DNA from: Saccoglossus kowalevskii
Taxonomy: Eukaryota > Hemichordata > Enteropneusta > Harrimaniidae
DNA: 56,540 bases
Reading direction: 5' to 3'
Assembly (NCBI RefSeq): GCF_000003605.2
Contig: NW_003152253.1
Coordinates: forward strand, 38,157 to 94,696
The notes under the pieces were generated by a model that was given only the letters and a program-made list of their open reading frames with translations, made no database searches and was not told the origin of the DNA. Within the stretch, counting starts at the first letter, position 1, and the number at the start of each line of letters is the position of its first letter. This document shows, one piece after another, positions 12,534-26,628 of the stretch. A program made the translations under genes and the position numbers.

Positions 12534-13945
12534 TTTGATACAACTTTTGAGAAGAATATAGAACACTGAGCAGGTACAGTGACAGAAAACAAGGGTGGGA
12601 ACAAAGGTCATTGGGCTGATGTGACCTCGTGAAGGTCACTCTGTTATTATTATCAGAACACACAACGTATATTTACTGGTATATAGAAATAATTAGCTCT
12701 GATGAAATCAATTAAAACAATCTACAATTTATTTATGCATAACTTGATCTTGAAATAGACACTGGTACACGACTGCCAGGAACAGAAGATTTGTCAAATA
12801 AACAGGACTGACACAGCATACGACAAAAAGATGAAAAATTGCATTCTGCTCAGTAAATACAAACTTGCAAAAAATTTCTTCCTCAATGTAGTCAAAGATG
12901 GAAGAGAAATTTCACACGTTTTACGCATGACAACAAGTAAATCTGCATATGCTTAAAAACGATGACAGTTTTTTAACTTGTTGACTTTGAAGGGTGGATT
13001 GGCCTTTGACAGTTCTAGAAATAGAAATGACGAAACATCAGTTTATGACTCCTTTGATTTGAATATTGATGTTGTGACTTGCTGTCACGATTTATTCTGA
13101 AGCATAATATCAGACGGTGATATGAACTTTCTGATATCAACTAAATCATAAAAAATTTTTTTTAGAAAAGCGCAAAATGCCAGAAATTTTAAATGAGCCA
13201 CAAAATGAGTCGATCAAAACTGGCTATGCATGATATTTGAAAAAAAAAAATCCTGAAACTGTAATTATTCCAGTATCGTCAATAACGCTATAATAATAAA
13301 TAAGATCTTACAAAACGCACAATTCTCAGTTTCAAAATTTACTTATGAGAAGCAAGCACAGAAAACCATCGTCATTTTGCTTATAGTTACGACACAGTGT
13401 AACAGTATAGCTGATCTAATGTCACTATGGAACAACAGAGGTACATGTAAGGACCATGATGGTTGGAAAGCGAAAGAGAAGAAGGCTTGTGATGAGAGAG
13501 AGAAAAAAAAAACACAGTTGACAAAGATGTGCGATCGACCAAATAACATTTGACTCCTTGCTTCATATCAGAAAGAGACACAATCGCACTGGTGGTGAAC
13601 ACCTTAGTTGCGAGAAAGAAAGAAGATGGCAGAACTTGTTATGATTTAACCAACCTATACAGTTGATACAGTTGTACACAAAGCAGCAACACTGACAGCA
13701 CTCAAACACACGATTCTGATCATTGAACAGATGTTAAATTTTAACTTTCAAAACTACACGGTAATAACTAACAAACCTACCTTACTTAGGAGGAAGGTGG
13801 ATAACGAATATCGAAATGTACAAGTCATTGCAGAATGACCAACAAAACATGGGCGTATGTAAACACACAAGTATTTGTCTAATAATTAATGACAACTGCG
13901 ATAATCTACCACCAGGGCTAATATAACAAACTTCAAGGTTATGCA

Positions 13946-14250
13946 GACAAACGGCAAATATTACACACATGGACAAACGCCAAATATTACAGAAATAGAC
14001 AAACGCCAAATATTACAGAAATAGACAAACGCCAAATATTACACACATGGACAAACGCCAAATATTACAGAAATAGACAAACGCCAAATATTACACACAT
14101 GGACAAACGCCAAATATTACAGAAATAGACAAACGCCAAATATTACACACATGGACAAACGCCAAATATTACAGAAATAGACAAACGCCAAATATTACAC
14201 ACATGGACAAACGCCAAATATTACAGAAATAAACAAACGCCAAATATTGC
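13946..14250. repeat. minisatellite, 26-bp unit in a dimeric arrangement
   Basis: Units share ACAAACGCCAAATATTACA and end either in GAAATAG (type A) or CACATGG (type B). The order read from the sequence is B A A B A B A B A B A plus a partial unit, so most of the array is a 52-bp higher-order repeat. Confidence 0.95.
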
Positions 14251-15847
14251 AACAACATTTCAACTGGAATCAGAAGATCAATCTAATATACACACCATTT
14301 AATAAATGAAATTAGGAATGTCAAATCAGCTGCAGTGCATACTGGGATAGCTAAACTAACAGACAATATCATCACCAAATCCATGGAGGAGGTGAAGAAA
14401 AGCTGGAAATAAGATACACCACTTCAAAATACAACACACCAGTTGAACTGCTACAACAAAAGACGCCAACAGAAGGTGACCCTTTTTTCACATTATGTAT
14501 ATGTATATATATATATATCAGCCATTCATTGTACCCAGGCATACCCAGCATTATTAAGTCTTACTAGAGAAAATAGACTTGCAGCCTCATTAATCATTTC
14601 TGGACCTGATACATTTCATGCAGACATACCAGGGCGATTCAAAGCCCACAGCGAGACTCTGTATACAGTCATTACAATGTGGCTTTGTGCGAGGGAACAA
14701 CAAAGGACATATGCAGGTGAACCATGTCCCAAGTCACCGAGCTGATTGCTTTGCTATTTAAATTCAGTGATGTTGATTGACACAGTAATCTGTATCTGGG
14801 TCATCTCTTGTCCTGGATGGCAATATTATACACGTGTCTGACCGACACTGGATACTGATTTTAAGGTTCAACTACAGTCAGCCAGCCAAGTCCGGACATG
14901 AACGAGCATACTTGTAGACGGTAGAACTCAATACATCACATGCGTACATTTGCCGAAAATCTGTGATAATTTTACTGATTTTCTCTCAGGTAACTACACA
15001 CTGCATTCGGCATTAAATCAAAACAAACTTGTCAATCAGTGTGAACAATATGAGTGATGAAGATTATAATTTAATCTGTATTTACCAGTGAAGCTATTTT
15101 ATCATTTCATATCCTACATGTACATATGAGTCCCAGGCGCAGAGCTAATAAATTACTGTTTATCCACACACTGAAGGAAAATATAGAAATGATTGAATAA
15201 ACTTTCAGGTCAAGGATGGCAACTTGAGTATATCTGAAGAGAAATTGAACTAAATTCAGTTTAAGGAAACGACCAAGAAATAACTGTACCATTAAATTTG
15301 ACGAATAATTTTTTTGTCCCGGAAGAAAGGGAAGGGATGAGGAAGGGAAATTAGCTTGATAATTTAAATATGACACTTTTAACATATATATATTTGATAA
15401 ATTATTGAGATAAAAATGCGATAAACAGGATTAACAAGTTATTATGCTAATTATTTTTTATTAGCTGAAAAATAATCAAGCTTTACAAAAACTATCATGT
15501 GGTAGTATCGTATGTTTCAGAAAATAAGAAAACAAACTGACCGACTGTAATTACCATAACCTATCTTTGTGAAAATAAGATATGGAAGCCTGATTACATT
15601 ACAAAGCAGCTGCCAGAATTATTTATTTAATTGAAAACATTTCAGAATTGGAAACATTGACACTGATGAATTTTCATCAAATCTTCTATTATCTGAAGTT
15701 CAAGTGATAGCAGAGAGATCTAGATGGTATTAAGTTATTATGACAGTAATCCAAGTAAATCCCTATACATCTAAGCTACTGGCCATTTAAAGACATGAAT
15801 CGAATTACCCAGACCACAATAACATAATCAAGAATTGTTACTGTTAG

Positions 15848-16032
15848 TAGTGTAAAATTTGTATTAGAAGCTGCGGCTTCTATTAAAATGGTACAATGCA
15901 ACAGAGGGGATGCGGCTTCTATTAGAGCATCTACACATATGAGAAATGGTAAATTTTTGGTTCTCAATTATTCAAAAAGAATGGGTGGGACTTCTATTAG
16001 GGATGTGGCTTCTAATACAGATTTTACAGTAG
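15848..16032. mobile_element. MITE-like element, family C copy 1
   Basis: Starts AGTGTAAAATTTGTATTAGA, ends TCTAATACAGATTTTACAGT, with repeated internal GCGGCTTCTATTA motifs. About 80-90 percent similar by eye to the copy at 46203-46393. Confidence 0.8.
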
Positions 16033-16860
16033 TAATAGCAGAAATCAAAAGTACCGGTATGCAGTGGAAATGGACTCAAGTAATCTTTTTTTTTTTTTCA
16101 CTCTTACTGTATCAACTCTTGAATGTATTATACCTTTTCCAATGCATTTGTTCTATTAGAAGTGCATCTCCGAAAGAAGAACATACTAACCAAAAATTAC
16201 ATTTGTTGTTAACTGAATTATTAAAATATTACTTGTTTTGACTGCAATTTATGTAATTGATGCACTACTGATAGAGCAAATATGGTTATTACCTCGAAGA
16301 ACATTCAGTTCAATCGATTAATCTTGATGAACATTTCTTCTTCTTACTGATGAGAAATTATTATGCCTTCAGTCTTTCTGTGTTTTTTCACACTTTATGT
16401 TTGAAATGACCACTATCTATGACACCCATGTTATCACTGAATAAACCCACCAATAAAAAATAATAATTAATAGTTCAACCACTCAAAAAATACAATTTTG
16501 CTTCTAACAATTGTTCATATCACAGACAACAGTACGGATTTATTTATTTACATCAATTTCTCTTTTTCATAATATTATACATGGAAAATGCGGATTCAGT
16601 AAAATATTATCCAGTGTCTAAGCGAGAATGACAAATGTTATAATGTAAACTGTCCATTGGTGGTGAAGTGAACAATGAATTCAAGACGACTGCAAAAATA
16701 TGTAAGCCACATTTTTAGGATAGAACAGCAAGACTTTTATTTGCAATTGAAACTCTTTTATATTCGTGTGACTATGATGTGACACAATGGAGAATTTGTT
16801 CAGTTTCTATAATTTTTACTGAATTCAATCTTAATTTCGAACCAAATAGACAAAAATTGT

Positions 16861-16924
16861 GTTATGCCTGAAATGCTAAATCAGTGAAATTTAAACCCAG
16901 TGAAAATTAGTCATTTTACAGTAT
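16861..16924. mobile_element. family B fragment
   Basis: GCCTGAAATG then TCAGTGAAATTTAAACCCAG and GTCATTTTACAGTA match the right end of the family B element at 25751-25963. Only this end is present. Confidence 0.65.
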
Positions 16925-18699
16925 TTTGAAAGACATCAAGGCAACCAGGCTGGATACCATGGCAACAGCCTCATGAATTTGTAGAATTATTAAATTATGC
17001 TTTATTTGCATATTCTGTGGGTATTTGATTTCGTGATTTCACATAAGAAAAAAACTAAGAATGACTACACATCTCAAGAATTAATTCAAGCATTATTTGA
17101 CATTGATCAGAAATGCGGCAATCACAACAATGGCAACTGTGCTCATGATTTTTGCTTGTTTGTGAAAAAATGTGAAAAGTGAATATTTGTTGATTCAACC
17201 GTAGTGTACTGTAAAAAGCTAACACACTATTTTACCTTTGTACACCATATTTTTTCCACCACGATATTAGCGCCAAATCTGTATTTTTTTATTATTTTGG
17301 ACTTAATTGAACATAACCTTCCATTGCAAACAGGTCTCAATGTTGTTTTTCTAAATTACGGAAAATTTAAATAGATTGATAATGTAAAAAGCGACAAAAG
17401 TGGACTTGGTTGTTGTGGTTAAAAAAATAGTTTATCTATCGAAGCCCTAAAAGCATGCATTCTTTTACACTGTGGATAATAATCTTTTAAACAGAATTGT
17501 TCTTTTAAGCCGAAATAAATTTACTTACAATTTACTTATCTTTGTATTTCATTTTTTTAATTTCTCAGTCACTGACAATAAATCAGCCTAGCCTGATAAT
17601 ATTTAATAAATTGACTAGCCCGAGCAGTCACCATAGATGACACAGTCAGAATATAATACAGCCATGGTAATACAGGACACAGTACCACTAATGGAGGCAG
17701 TTTGAGTCGTCGTCTAGACATCTAAAATGCATTACCCAATATGACTCAGAGGCACTGCAGTGACTATTCGTGCTTACATCCTGATGTAACACACCAAATT
17801 TGCAGTACATTTGAATAATGTATGCAAGAGAAACGCTAATGTTTCGTCACCACGCATGCATGTAGTGTACAAAACACCAACAGAGTAATTCTGACAGCTG
17901 CCCTACATTTTTGATCACATTAAATATTATAATTTATGGAAAATTATTGTTTGAATAATATTTTTTTTTATCATATGACTTTTTCTGGTCTGATTAAGAT
18001 TAAAAGGATCTTAATCAATGGAAAGTACAAAGTATTAGCATATTTAATTTGCATATCAGGAATTAATCAAACATTACACAAAGTCGTATATTGAGAGGAA
18101 TTTACTTGTTGATAAATATTCTATGAATAAGACGACAAAAAGTGACAATCATATAAGAGCATATTTTTGCCTGAATAGTGCACTTTAAACCATATTTGTC
18201 TTATAATCCAACATCCAATTCAAAATTCAATCATTTTGGTCTACAAAACATGTGTGATTTCGCAAATTAAACGGCCACCAGTTGGCCATCTTTGATCAGA
18301 ATGCAAAGCAAAATGATATGCAAATATGCCTTCTCATGTCTATATGTAAAGTTTGAATCAAGTTAGCCATCAGAAGTCCCGTTAGCGATAGAAATGCCAT
18401 GCTGAATCTTTCTAGAAACATTTACTTAAGAAGAATCATACACACAAATGAAGGATCAGACAGATGGACAGACTACTCAGTCACCTGACTATTGGAACCA
18501 CAAGCAGGACTTTGCTATGCATAACACCAGGGATCAATGAATACACCTATTTATAATTCACGTCACCAATTTCTAGTCTATTACACATGCAGTACATATG
18601 TAAAGCAGTTTTCTTATCTTAAAATCAGCAATACTAGATAGCAGATCATAGCATATGCATAAGTCAAACAGAGTATCTACTGTAACACAAATATGACAC

Positions 18700-18918
18700 A
18701 TGCATGACCCCTGACACATCCTGGTATTCTTGGGGGTATTGGTATCTAAAACAGCAATAATTTCTAATATGATACATCATTTTTTGACATTCTTAACTGT
18801 TTAGGAACTATGACAACTGCTTGCATTTTTAGTGGGAAAATAATTGAGAAATCTCATTAATAGTGGATCTGTACCCCCAGAAAGTACCAGGATGTGTGAC
18901 CTTTTAAAGGTCATGCAT
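18700..18918. mobile_element. MITE-like inverted-repeat element, family F copy 3
   Basis: Left end ATGCATGACCCCTGACACAT then CCTGGTA; right end TACCAGGATGTGTGACC then AAAGGTCATGCAT. Interior CCCCCAGAAAGTACC matches copy 1. Confidence 0.75.
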
Positions 18919-19886
18919 GGAGTCAAATTATTAACATTCTACATTCATTTCTCTTTTTCAGGTTTTTTTGGAAGTGTAACATTGAATGTGATCAAAGAAA
19001 TGCACGTCTATATACTGTATGTACAATAAAACAGCATGTTCAGAGCTGACTTTCTGATTTTAAGTTTCATATATTTACATACAGCTGTTTATTTTTATTT
19101 ATTTGTCTTTTTTTTTTATTTTCATTGTTTTCTGGTGGCATAATCATTCTGAAGGCATGGTAGACAGCTTCAGACTGCATGTGACTATTGTGTTGATAAC
19201 ACAGCTGAGCGAACCGTAAGTGAAAGCACTGAGGCGAAAACAAACAAAACAATAGTGAACATTGTGGTTTGTATCGACAAACATATTTAGAAAGAAAAAA
19301 ACATAAAATAAGGAACTCATTAATCTCAGATATAAATCACAATTATTCATACAATTAATTTGAAATAAATCCACAATTATTAAAAACATGCGCACTTGAC
19401 CTTAAAACTATAAAAAAAAAAGCCACATACATTTGACATTTGAGCTTAAATTTTACAGCTCCCCAGGGGATAAAAATAGAGGTAAAACCAATAATAAGAA
19501 CACCTTGACTTAATGGCCTCAAAGCAATGCATTCTGGGATGAACCGCATGTAACTAGGAAACGACTGCTGCTGCTAAGGCTAAAAATTCCACTGCTGTAT
19601 TCAATATTCGGTTTGATTTCAAACAGATTATGATCTAGATCAGACTGTACCAACTTGTTTTTCCCTCAAGTATGATAAATTAAGTGTAAATTGTTCCGAT
19701 TGCTCAGCAAGACTTCTTTCTAGATTTCAGTGATTTTTTTGAAAAAAAAGTGAAATATTAGTAGAGCATGCGCTTATTTATTATATGACAAACGTGTGAC
19801 TATGATCAAAATATGTTAGATTTCAATGATCTAGTATTCTGTTAAACGCGAATTTTGGTCCATGTGTACTTCCATTAGAGTAAATA

Positions 19887-20061
19887 TTACAGTGTAAAAC
19901 CATTTATTTTTACTGGCATTTAATTTCACCATTTTGAGCAATTTCACTGGGCTCACGAACTTGACAATAAACAATGGTTTCATTCTACATGTTTGCGTGA
20001 ATTTAACTTATCAATGAAAGTAGCGAAAATAAAAACCTTAATAATTAATGTGTTTACAGTA
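19887..20061. mobile_element. MITE-like element, family B-related copy
   Basis: Starts near ACAGTGTAAAACCATTTATT, ends TGTTTACAGTA, with TTTCACTGGGCTCACGAAC inside. Diverged and about 175 bp. Confidence 0.55.
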
Positions 20062-22307
20062 CTTCATACTTGCTCCTAGATTTTTCACCACTCGCCACCT
20101 CAAAATGTTTTGAAATGCCGCACCAAAACAAACCATGGCATGAAATAATCTCCCGACAAAACAATACAGATGATAACGACAAACAAAACGTTTTCGTTCC
20201 GTTATGATGTACAAACCAACAAAATTTACACTGTCTGCACTATGAAGATATTTACGTACTATGCTATGTACATAGGTTTGTCAATCGTAAGTTACCTAGC
20301 AATATTACATTTATTACATTTGGAACTATTCAATTAACTCGTAAAATTGAACCCAAGAGAAAAATTTTCACCAATCGTGTAAAATCACAATTTTTTTTTT
20401 TTAGCAGTGAACTGTTTTCTGCGACTCACACAGATTTGCACAAAATTGCATCGTTAACGAGATTCAAATCACGAATATCTATATCGGTGTCAATTTGATG
20501 GTTTACAGTACGTGTTATGGGGACCCTTGAAATAGCAGACCATGGCATGACCTTTGATTGACCTTTAGCAATATCATACAGCTACTTAATTGTATACAGC
20601 ATCAAATTATTCTGTGAATGCATACAGACCAGATATATTTAACAAAGGTCCGGGTCACATGACCCAGTTATTTTTTTCCCCCACTAGAGGATACTAATTG
20701 GAACAGCCTGCTAGGACATAAACAGGTTAATGAACTGGCAAATTATCTCTACGCTAATCTAGAATCTAAATAAAAAAAAAAACTCCCAAAAACTGTCACC
20801 CTCCCAATACAAGTTCATAGCACACCTTATTTAATGCCTTATCTCTTGACATGTAAGTAAATGTAATTAAGGGTCGGACCATTAATCCTCCTGGAGAGGC
20901 CAAGTTAAAATGTTATTATTTTCTGTTGGGTCGCACGGTGCCATGTATTTTTGTCTCCAAACTGTCCACATACAAATAACATTCCCACTTAGGTAACTTT
21001 TGGACGCCACGATTTTCCCCCAAAAAATGTTGTCCAAAATTTTGCATAACAATATGCACTTTTATATAAATTCTTTGTTTACTTTTAGACCAAACTCACA
21101 TAATGCCATGTTCATTTAATTTTTTTTTTTTTGAATCGACAAAAGTTGACTCTGTGGCATTCAACATCTTTTTCTTCTGCAATTGGTAAATTATTAAATA
21201 AAAATGATGTTAATTAAAAGATTGGAATTGAATATCTATCTTCCCTTATTGAGAGAAGAAAACTACTACAAACACTAATGATCCCAATATATATATTAGG
21301 CTTCTAGTATGGATTTATGTCAATCACAAAATAGGTTGCGAATGCGGGTATTTCTGGTAATTAAATTTGCATATTCAGCTGACCACCAAATGCAAGAAAG
21401 ATGCCTAATTAATATTAGTAGTAATCTAAATGGGATATAAAATTAAAACCGGTTAATTTAATGTCCAGAAAATGCACTCGAAACGTAAAATTGGGGAAGT
21501 TTACGAACAGTAAAGTGTTATTAATTACACCTGATGAAGAGGAACTATTGTAATAACAGCCAATTAAACCACACCTTAAAACACTAAACCAAAATATTCG
21601 CATGATAATTCATCTAATTAAGTGTCATTGAATTGCGATCACTGGGAGAGATCCTGCTTATACGTGAAATCGAACGTAAAAACAGGACAAATAAAGGTCA
21701 TAATGGCGTCAAAACATCGCTGGAATTTAGCAAACGTGAAATTTTTTTGGAGTATTTCTGCATGTAATAATGAGCAATTGTGATGAAGTAATGATATCTC
21801 TATGCAATATTCCTCTCTCAAAGATCGGCATTTCGACAGAGAGCAATAACAAAAGAAATTCAAATTGAATAGTTTTTTTTGCAGACGTTCATCCCAGACC
21901 TCGCAGTGCATGAAAGGTCATCTATTGGTAGTCAAAATCTCTGTTACATTGCACATAAAGTACACGTCAGAAATATCCCTTAACAACTTTCAGTTTACTT
22001 GAAATGGACTATACACGTATTTCAAGAGATAACAATAAACGTCGCAATAAACATGGCTGTATCCCATAACGAGGATTAGATCAGATGCCATACATTCCCC
22101 ACAGAACAGATGCATTCTTACAAGACCTGATGGATCTATAGCCTTCCTTGAAATACAGGATCTATTAATCTATTTCAAATATGATACTAGGATCTACAAT
22201 TCAAACGGTAATACACAACCTCCTATATCCTATGAACCACTAACACCACAGACTTTATACAATACCAATGTTTATGTGAACCACAAGAAACAAGCCATGC
22301 ATGGCAC

Positions 22308-23294
22308 AGTCCCCGTTAGTTATCAAATTTAAGATATATAGTTTTGTTTATATAGTAATATAGCTGGAATATAACCATGTCAGAAATATGATTTTTTTAA
22401 CATTAAAATGATTGACATTTGTATCTGATCGTCAAACAAGTACTTGTCCATATTGAGTGATATTGCTCTGGAACAGCATTCAAAATCAACCATTTTGAAT
22501 ACATGTATATATATAACATGATTTATAACGAATATATAAAATTTGAACATAATCAGTCAAAGCATTTAAGAGACATGGCTCTAGAAGCCCAATCATTAAA
22601 ACAAAATGGCCGCCAGTCAGCCATTTTGAATCCAACCTGACAAATAAAATGACGTGCATCAGGAACAAGTAATGTCTAATGTATGTACCAAGTTTGACTG
22701 AAATCCATCCATAAATGCCAGAAATGCTTGATATTTGATGATTTTTTTAGCACAAAAATGACCACCATTCGGCCATTTTGAATATGATCGTCGAACCAAT
22801 ATATCTGTTTATCTATGACATGATGTATAATGAATATTTAAAATTTGAACATAATCAGTCAAAACAAGTCAGAGATATGGCACGAGAACCACATTCATTT
22901 GGCAGCCATTTTGAATCTTATCTGAAAAAAAAAAATGTTTGCATGAAGGGCCCATAATGTCTAATGTATATACAAAGTTTGAACAAAATCCANNNNNNNN
23001 NNNNNNNNNNNNNNNNNNNNNNNNNNNNNNNNNNNNNNNNNNAGCTGGGAAATGCTTGATTTTGATGATTTTTAGCACAAAAATGGCCGCCATTCGGCCA
23101 TCTTAAATCAGATCGTGAAACAAATTGACGTGCATATGTATAATATCATGTATGATGTATGTGTGAAGTTTGATTGTGATTGGTCCAGGCATTTCTAAGA
23201 TACATGTCCGACGCACACACATACGCACGCACGCACAGACGCACGGAGGTCAAAACATAAGTCCCCGTTTTCGGACTGCGTCCGAACGGGGACT
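22308..23294 (+). mobile_element. non-autonomous element with TIR and terminal hairpin, copy 1 (interrupted by assembly gap)
   Basis: Left end AGTCCCCGTTAGTT, right end GTCCGAACGGGGACT, so the first 10 bases are inverted at the far end. The right terminus (23260-23294) is by itself a near-perfect hairpin: AGTCCCCG and TTCGGAC pair with GTCCGAA and CGGGGACT around a TGC loop. The interior repeats units containing AAATGGCCGCCA and GGCCATTTTGAAT plus a tract ending in CATAATCAGTCAAA. No coding frame. The N run (22993-23042) lies inside it, probably because the family is repeated in the genome. Confidence 0.8.
22993..23042. other. assembly gap (50 N)
   Basis: A run of 50 unknown bases inside a repeated element; its true length is unknown if 50 is a placeholder. 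Confidence 0.99.
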
Positions 23295-23706
23295 AAAAAT
23301 ATTTGCATTGCTGCAATTTAGTATTGACAATTGGTATGCAAAATTATGTATTATAATCAACCAATCTCCCATTATGTTGTTAGAATCAATAGGGGCCAAT
23401 CAGGTGACTTGTACTATAAAGGCATCAACACCTTCACTGCAAAAGATTCTTGGAGTGGTTAATTTTCATTCATCTCGAATATTCAAATTTTGTCAAAGTT
23501 TACTGGTACTGGTTTGCAATATACATAATGTACTAAGACATATTCAAATTTTTTAAGGAGATTTAAAAATTGTTGACATAAGAAAATCCTTAAAAATATA
23601 TCTACATGTATCTATGCAATTGTATGAGTTATCAAAGACTTAATTCAGCTCAGATTTCTCCCCAGATCATTATAGAGTAGCCTCCCACCACCTCCCTAAT
23701 TCAGGA

Positions 23707-23896
23707 TACTGTAAAATAATTTATTTTCACTATTTTCACTGAAGGGATGATTCAGTGGAAATAAAATCCAGCGAATATACCTTTTTTCCTATGTTTTACA
23801 TTCATCAAAAATCAGTGAAATTAAACTCTATACAAATCATGAAAAATGTTTTTTCAGCAAAAATTAATTCCAGCTAAAATAAAGTATTTCACAGTA
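23707..23896. mobile_element. MITE-like element, family A copy 1
   Basis: Starts TACTGTAAAATAATTTATTT and ends AATAAAGTATTTCACAGTA; contains ATTCAGTGGAAATAAAATCC and AAAAATTAATTCCAGCTAAA. About 190 bp, non-coding, with ends that are inverted copies of each other. Confidence 0.8.
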
Positions 23897-25750
23897 TACA
23901 ATAGAGCTTAGTCATAACACTGAATATATAAAGGTGATTACCATATTATATTAATTTATTATGCAAATTACTCACTGCACTATGCTATTTTCCTTGGAAG
24001 AACGCTGCAACTAACATTCGACGTACCCCTTATAAAATTAACAATGCGCTAAATTAACGAAAATATGGCAGAATTACCTAAAATAACACGATACCTTAAA
24101 AAGACGTATTCCACATTATACTTAATACCATATTACACATATATATATATATTCAACTATTGCATTTTTCCAGACTTCCCGACTACATCCTTAATGTAAG
24201 TAACTAGACATTGAATAGGAGATTACCTTGACCCCTAGGGCCACAAGTTAGAATTAGACGTGGAAGTCAGTCTGGCTGAAAGGATGGCTAAATGCATGGC
24301 AATTGAAAATGTAACAAGTTTAGTGCCTTGTCACTTCAGATCATGTTCAATGTCACAGCCATAAAGCACTATCTGCTTCTAATTACTGTGATTTACTTTA
24401 TTTTAGCTCAAAGTTATGTTGTCTGAATTCAGGAAAAAAATATGTCCCATGGAAATTCCTTTCACTGCTCTGCCATTCTATCGAAAAAACAGTCAAGTGG
24501 AAATATAAAGTGGTATTAATGGTCGCTGGAAATCCAGACTTAATAATTCAACAAAATTCATGTCCCTAAATCTAAGCTGTTATTATTGTGAATAGGAAGT
24601 CACCTCTTCATTTCATTTCATGTTTCAGAATCTATATTCCTACTTTTACTGACTGAAGTCAATTCGTCATCAGTTGAATAACTTGTACGAGACGAATAAT
24701 TATTGAACAGTTTATTTGCTTTCTGAATTCAAAATCACAATTAGGAAACAATAGTATACCATGATTCCAAGGTGCAATCCCGGGGAATGAAGAGCTGCGG
24801 TTTAAGCACAATTTCGTTATAAACGGTTATGGTCAGCCTCTATCATACAAACATGTCAAGCACGGTACCAGTATGCGCAAGTTTCTACGCAACCCCCATT
24901 TGATAAATGCAACCAAATTAAAAAAAAATAAATAAAAAAAAACCTTCCATACAGAACCAGAAACATTAGTAATACAATACAAATAATACCATACACTAAT
25001 GTCATAATGTCAAACACAATGAGGAGAGGCATTTCCTGTAATCGCACATATTATATTATGATTACATTCTATACGTAATCCTAACGAGCCTACAATTACT
25101 CATCAATCATAAATATTTTTTTTTTTAAATTTAAGACAAAAACAAAACTGGAATCAGAAACCATACCAAGAGTAACCTTGAGTTTTAAGGCAGCAGGGTG
25201 ACACAGTTATTTGTGCTTTTATGGCTCTTTAATTGAGAGTTAATTATTAATAAATATTTTATTTTCCAGATGCCTACTACTCACCCAGTGAGAATAAAAC
25301 AAACTGGAATGATTGCCACATGATTAAAGTTTAGATAAATGCTGAACCACAAAAAAAAAAAAAGATGAAAAACCCTACTTCCTGTCACAGTCAGCATTAG
25401 CAAACATACACACAGGAAGGGTCACTCAACTAACCCAAGGAACGCATACCCGATAATTGCTTTCAACATTAAGTGGACAATTTTCAGCTGAGACTTCAAT
25501 AGCGAGTCGCTGTTGTCGCCAGAATTTGGGGGTTACTTATACACGACTCTTCCGGCTTTAAAAAAATAAACTAATTAAGAATTCAGGTCAAGTGAACACA
25601 ATAACAGTCAACAAAAAACAGCGTAAATAACATTCTGATGCTTACAGTACACTGAACAAACCAATGCGCTAACAGCCATGAGTCAGTCAGTCAGTCAACC
25701 CGCCCCATCCTGCCAGTTCAACAACCTCCTGTTTCGCACATTTTAACCAA

Positions 25751-25963
25751 TACTGTAAAAGGGTTTATAATTATTCACTGGGTTTTAATTTTGCTTATTT
25801 CGCTGACTGGAAAATGCGCCAGATTAAAACCCAGTGAATATATAAAATTGAGCATAGAACACATTATCTAAATGATAAAACCGTGAATTTAAAACCCACT
25901 GAATATGCCTGAAATGTCAAATCAGTGAAATTTAAACCCAGTGAAAATTAGTCATTTTACAGT
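25751..25963. mobile_element. MITE-like element, family B copy 2
   Basis: Starts TACTGTAAAAGGGTTTATAA, ends GTCATTTTACAGTA. Contains CACTGGGTTTTAATTTTGCT and its inverse. It is the best preserved family B copy, close to an inverted version of the copy at 4270. Confidence 0.8.
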
Positions 25964-26597
25964 AGTCACACCAAGCTTACAATTAAAAATCTGGACAACA
26001 CCTGGAGTAGGGGATAATAACATATGCATCATATACTTAGTATATATACAATAACACATGTACACAAATAAACATGCCTGCTACTTTACTCAAGGCCTGC
26101 TATTTGATTGTAAACTAAGCAACCCTCTTGTGTATTTCTCACATGCTTACATCATAAGAGATCAAGGGGGCCACATATTGACCTCTTCACAACAGGCTCT
26201 CCAATCTCTCCATTTAAAATGTAAACACGGCTATCACATTGTAAAAAATCTACTTTTCTTTGGTCTATCTTGTTACCTAACACACCATAGACAATAGAAA
26301 ACAGAGTCTATTAACAAACAACTACTGAGGTAACAATATCTGAATATTTTCGACCACCAAGGCCAGAAAACTACTTTTTAATAAGATAATGGATCAGTAA
26401 TTAACCCCTATCAGACATGGAGCATGGATAAAAGCTATTTCTACCTGATATACATGTCAAACAGGTCAAAAAACAAATTCTATATATATGTACAGAGTGC
26501 TTGAATATTTCAATAATTATATTCAAATCTGATCATTTTGTTTTTTGCATTAACAGCATAAGCGGTAAGGTACTTAATTTTAGCTGATACATTTGAA

Positions 26598-26628
26598 AAT
26601 AAAATAAAATAAAATAAAATAAAATAGG
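26598..26628. repeat. pentanucleotide microsatellite (AAAAT)n
   Basis: AAAAT is repeated about six times in tandem without interruption. Confidence 0.9.

Noticed and set aside
24171-24193. Possible micro-exon TTTTCCAG|...|GTAAGTAAC on the plus strand
   Set aside because: Good splice motifs around 22 bp, but no flanking gene on that strand; expected by chance in 56 kb.
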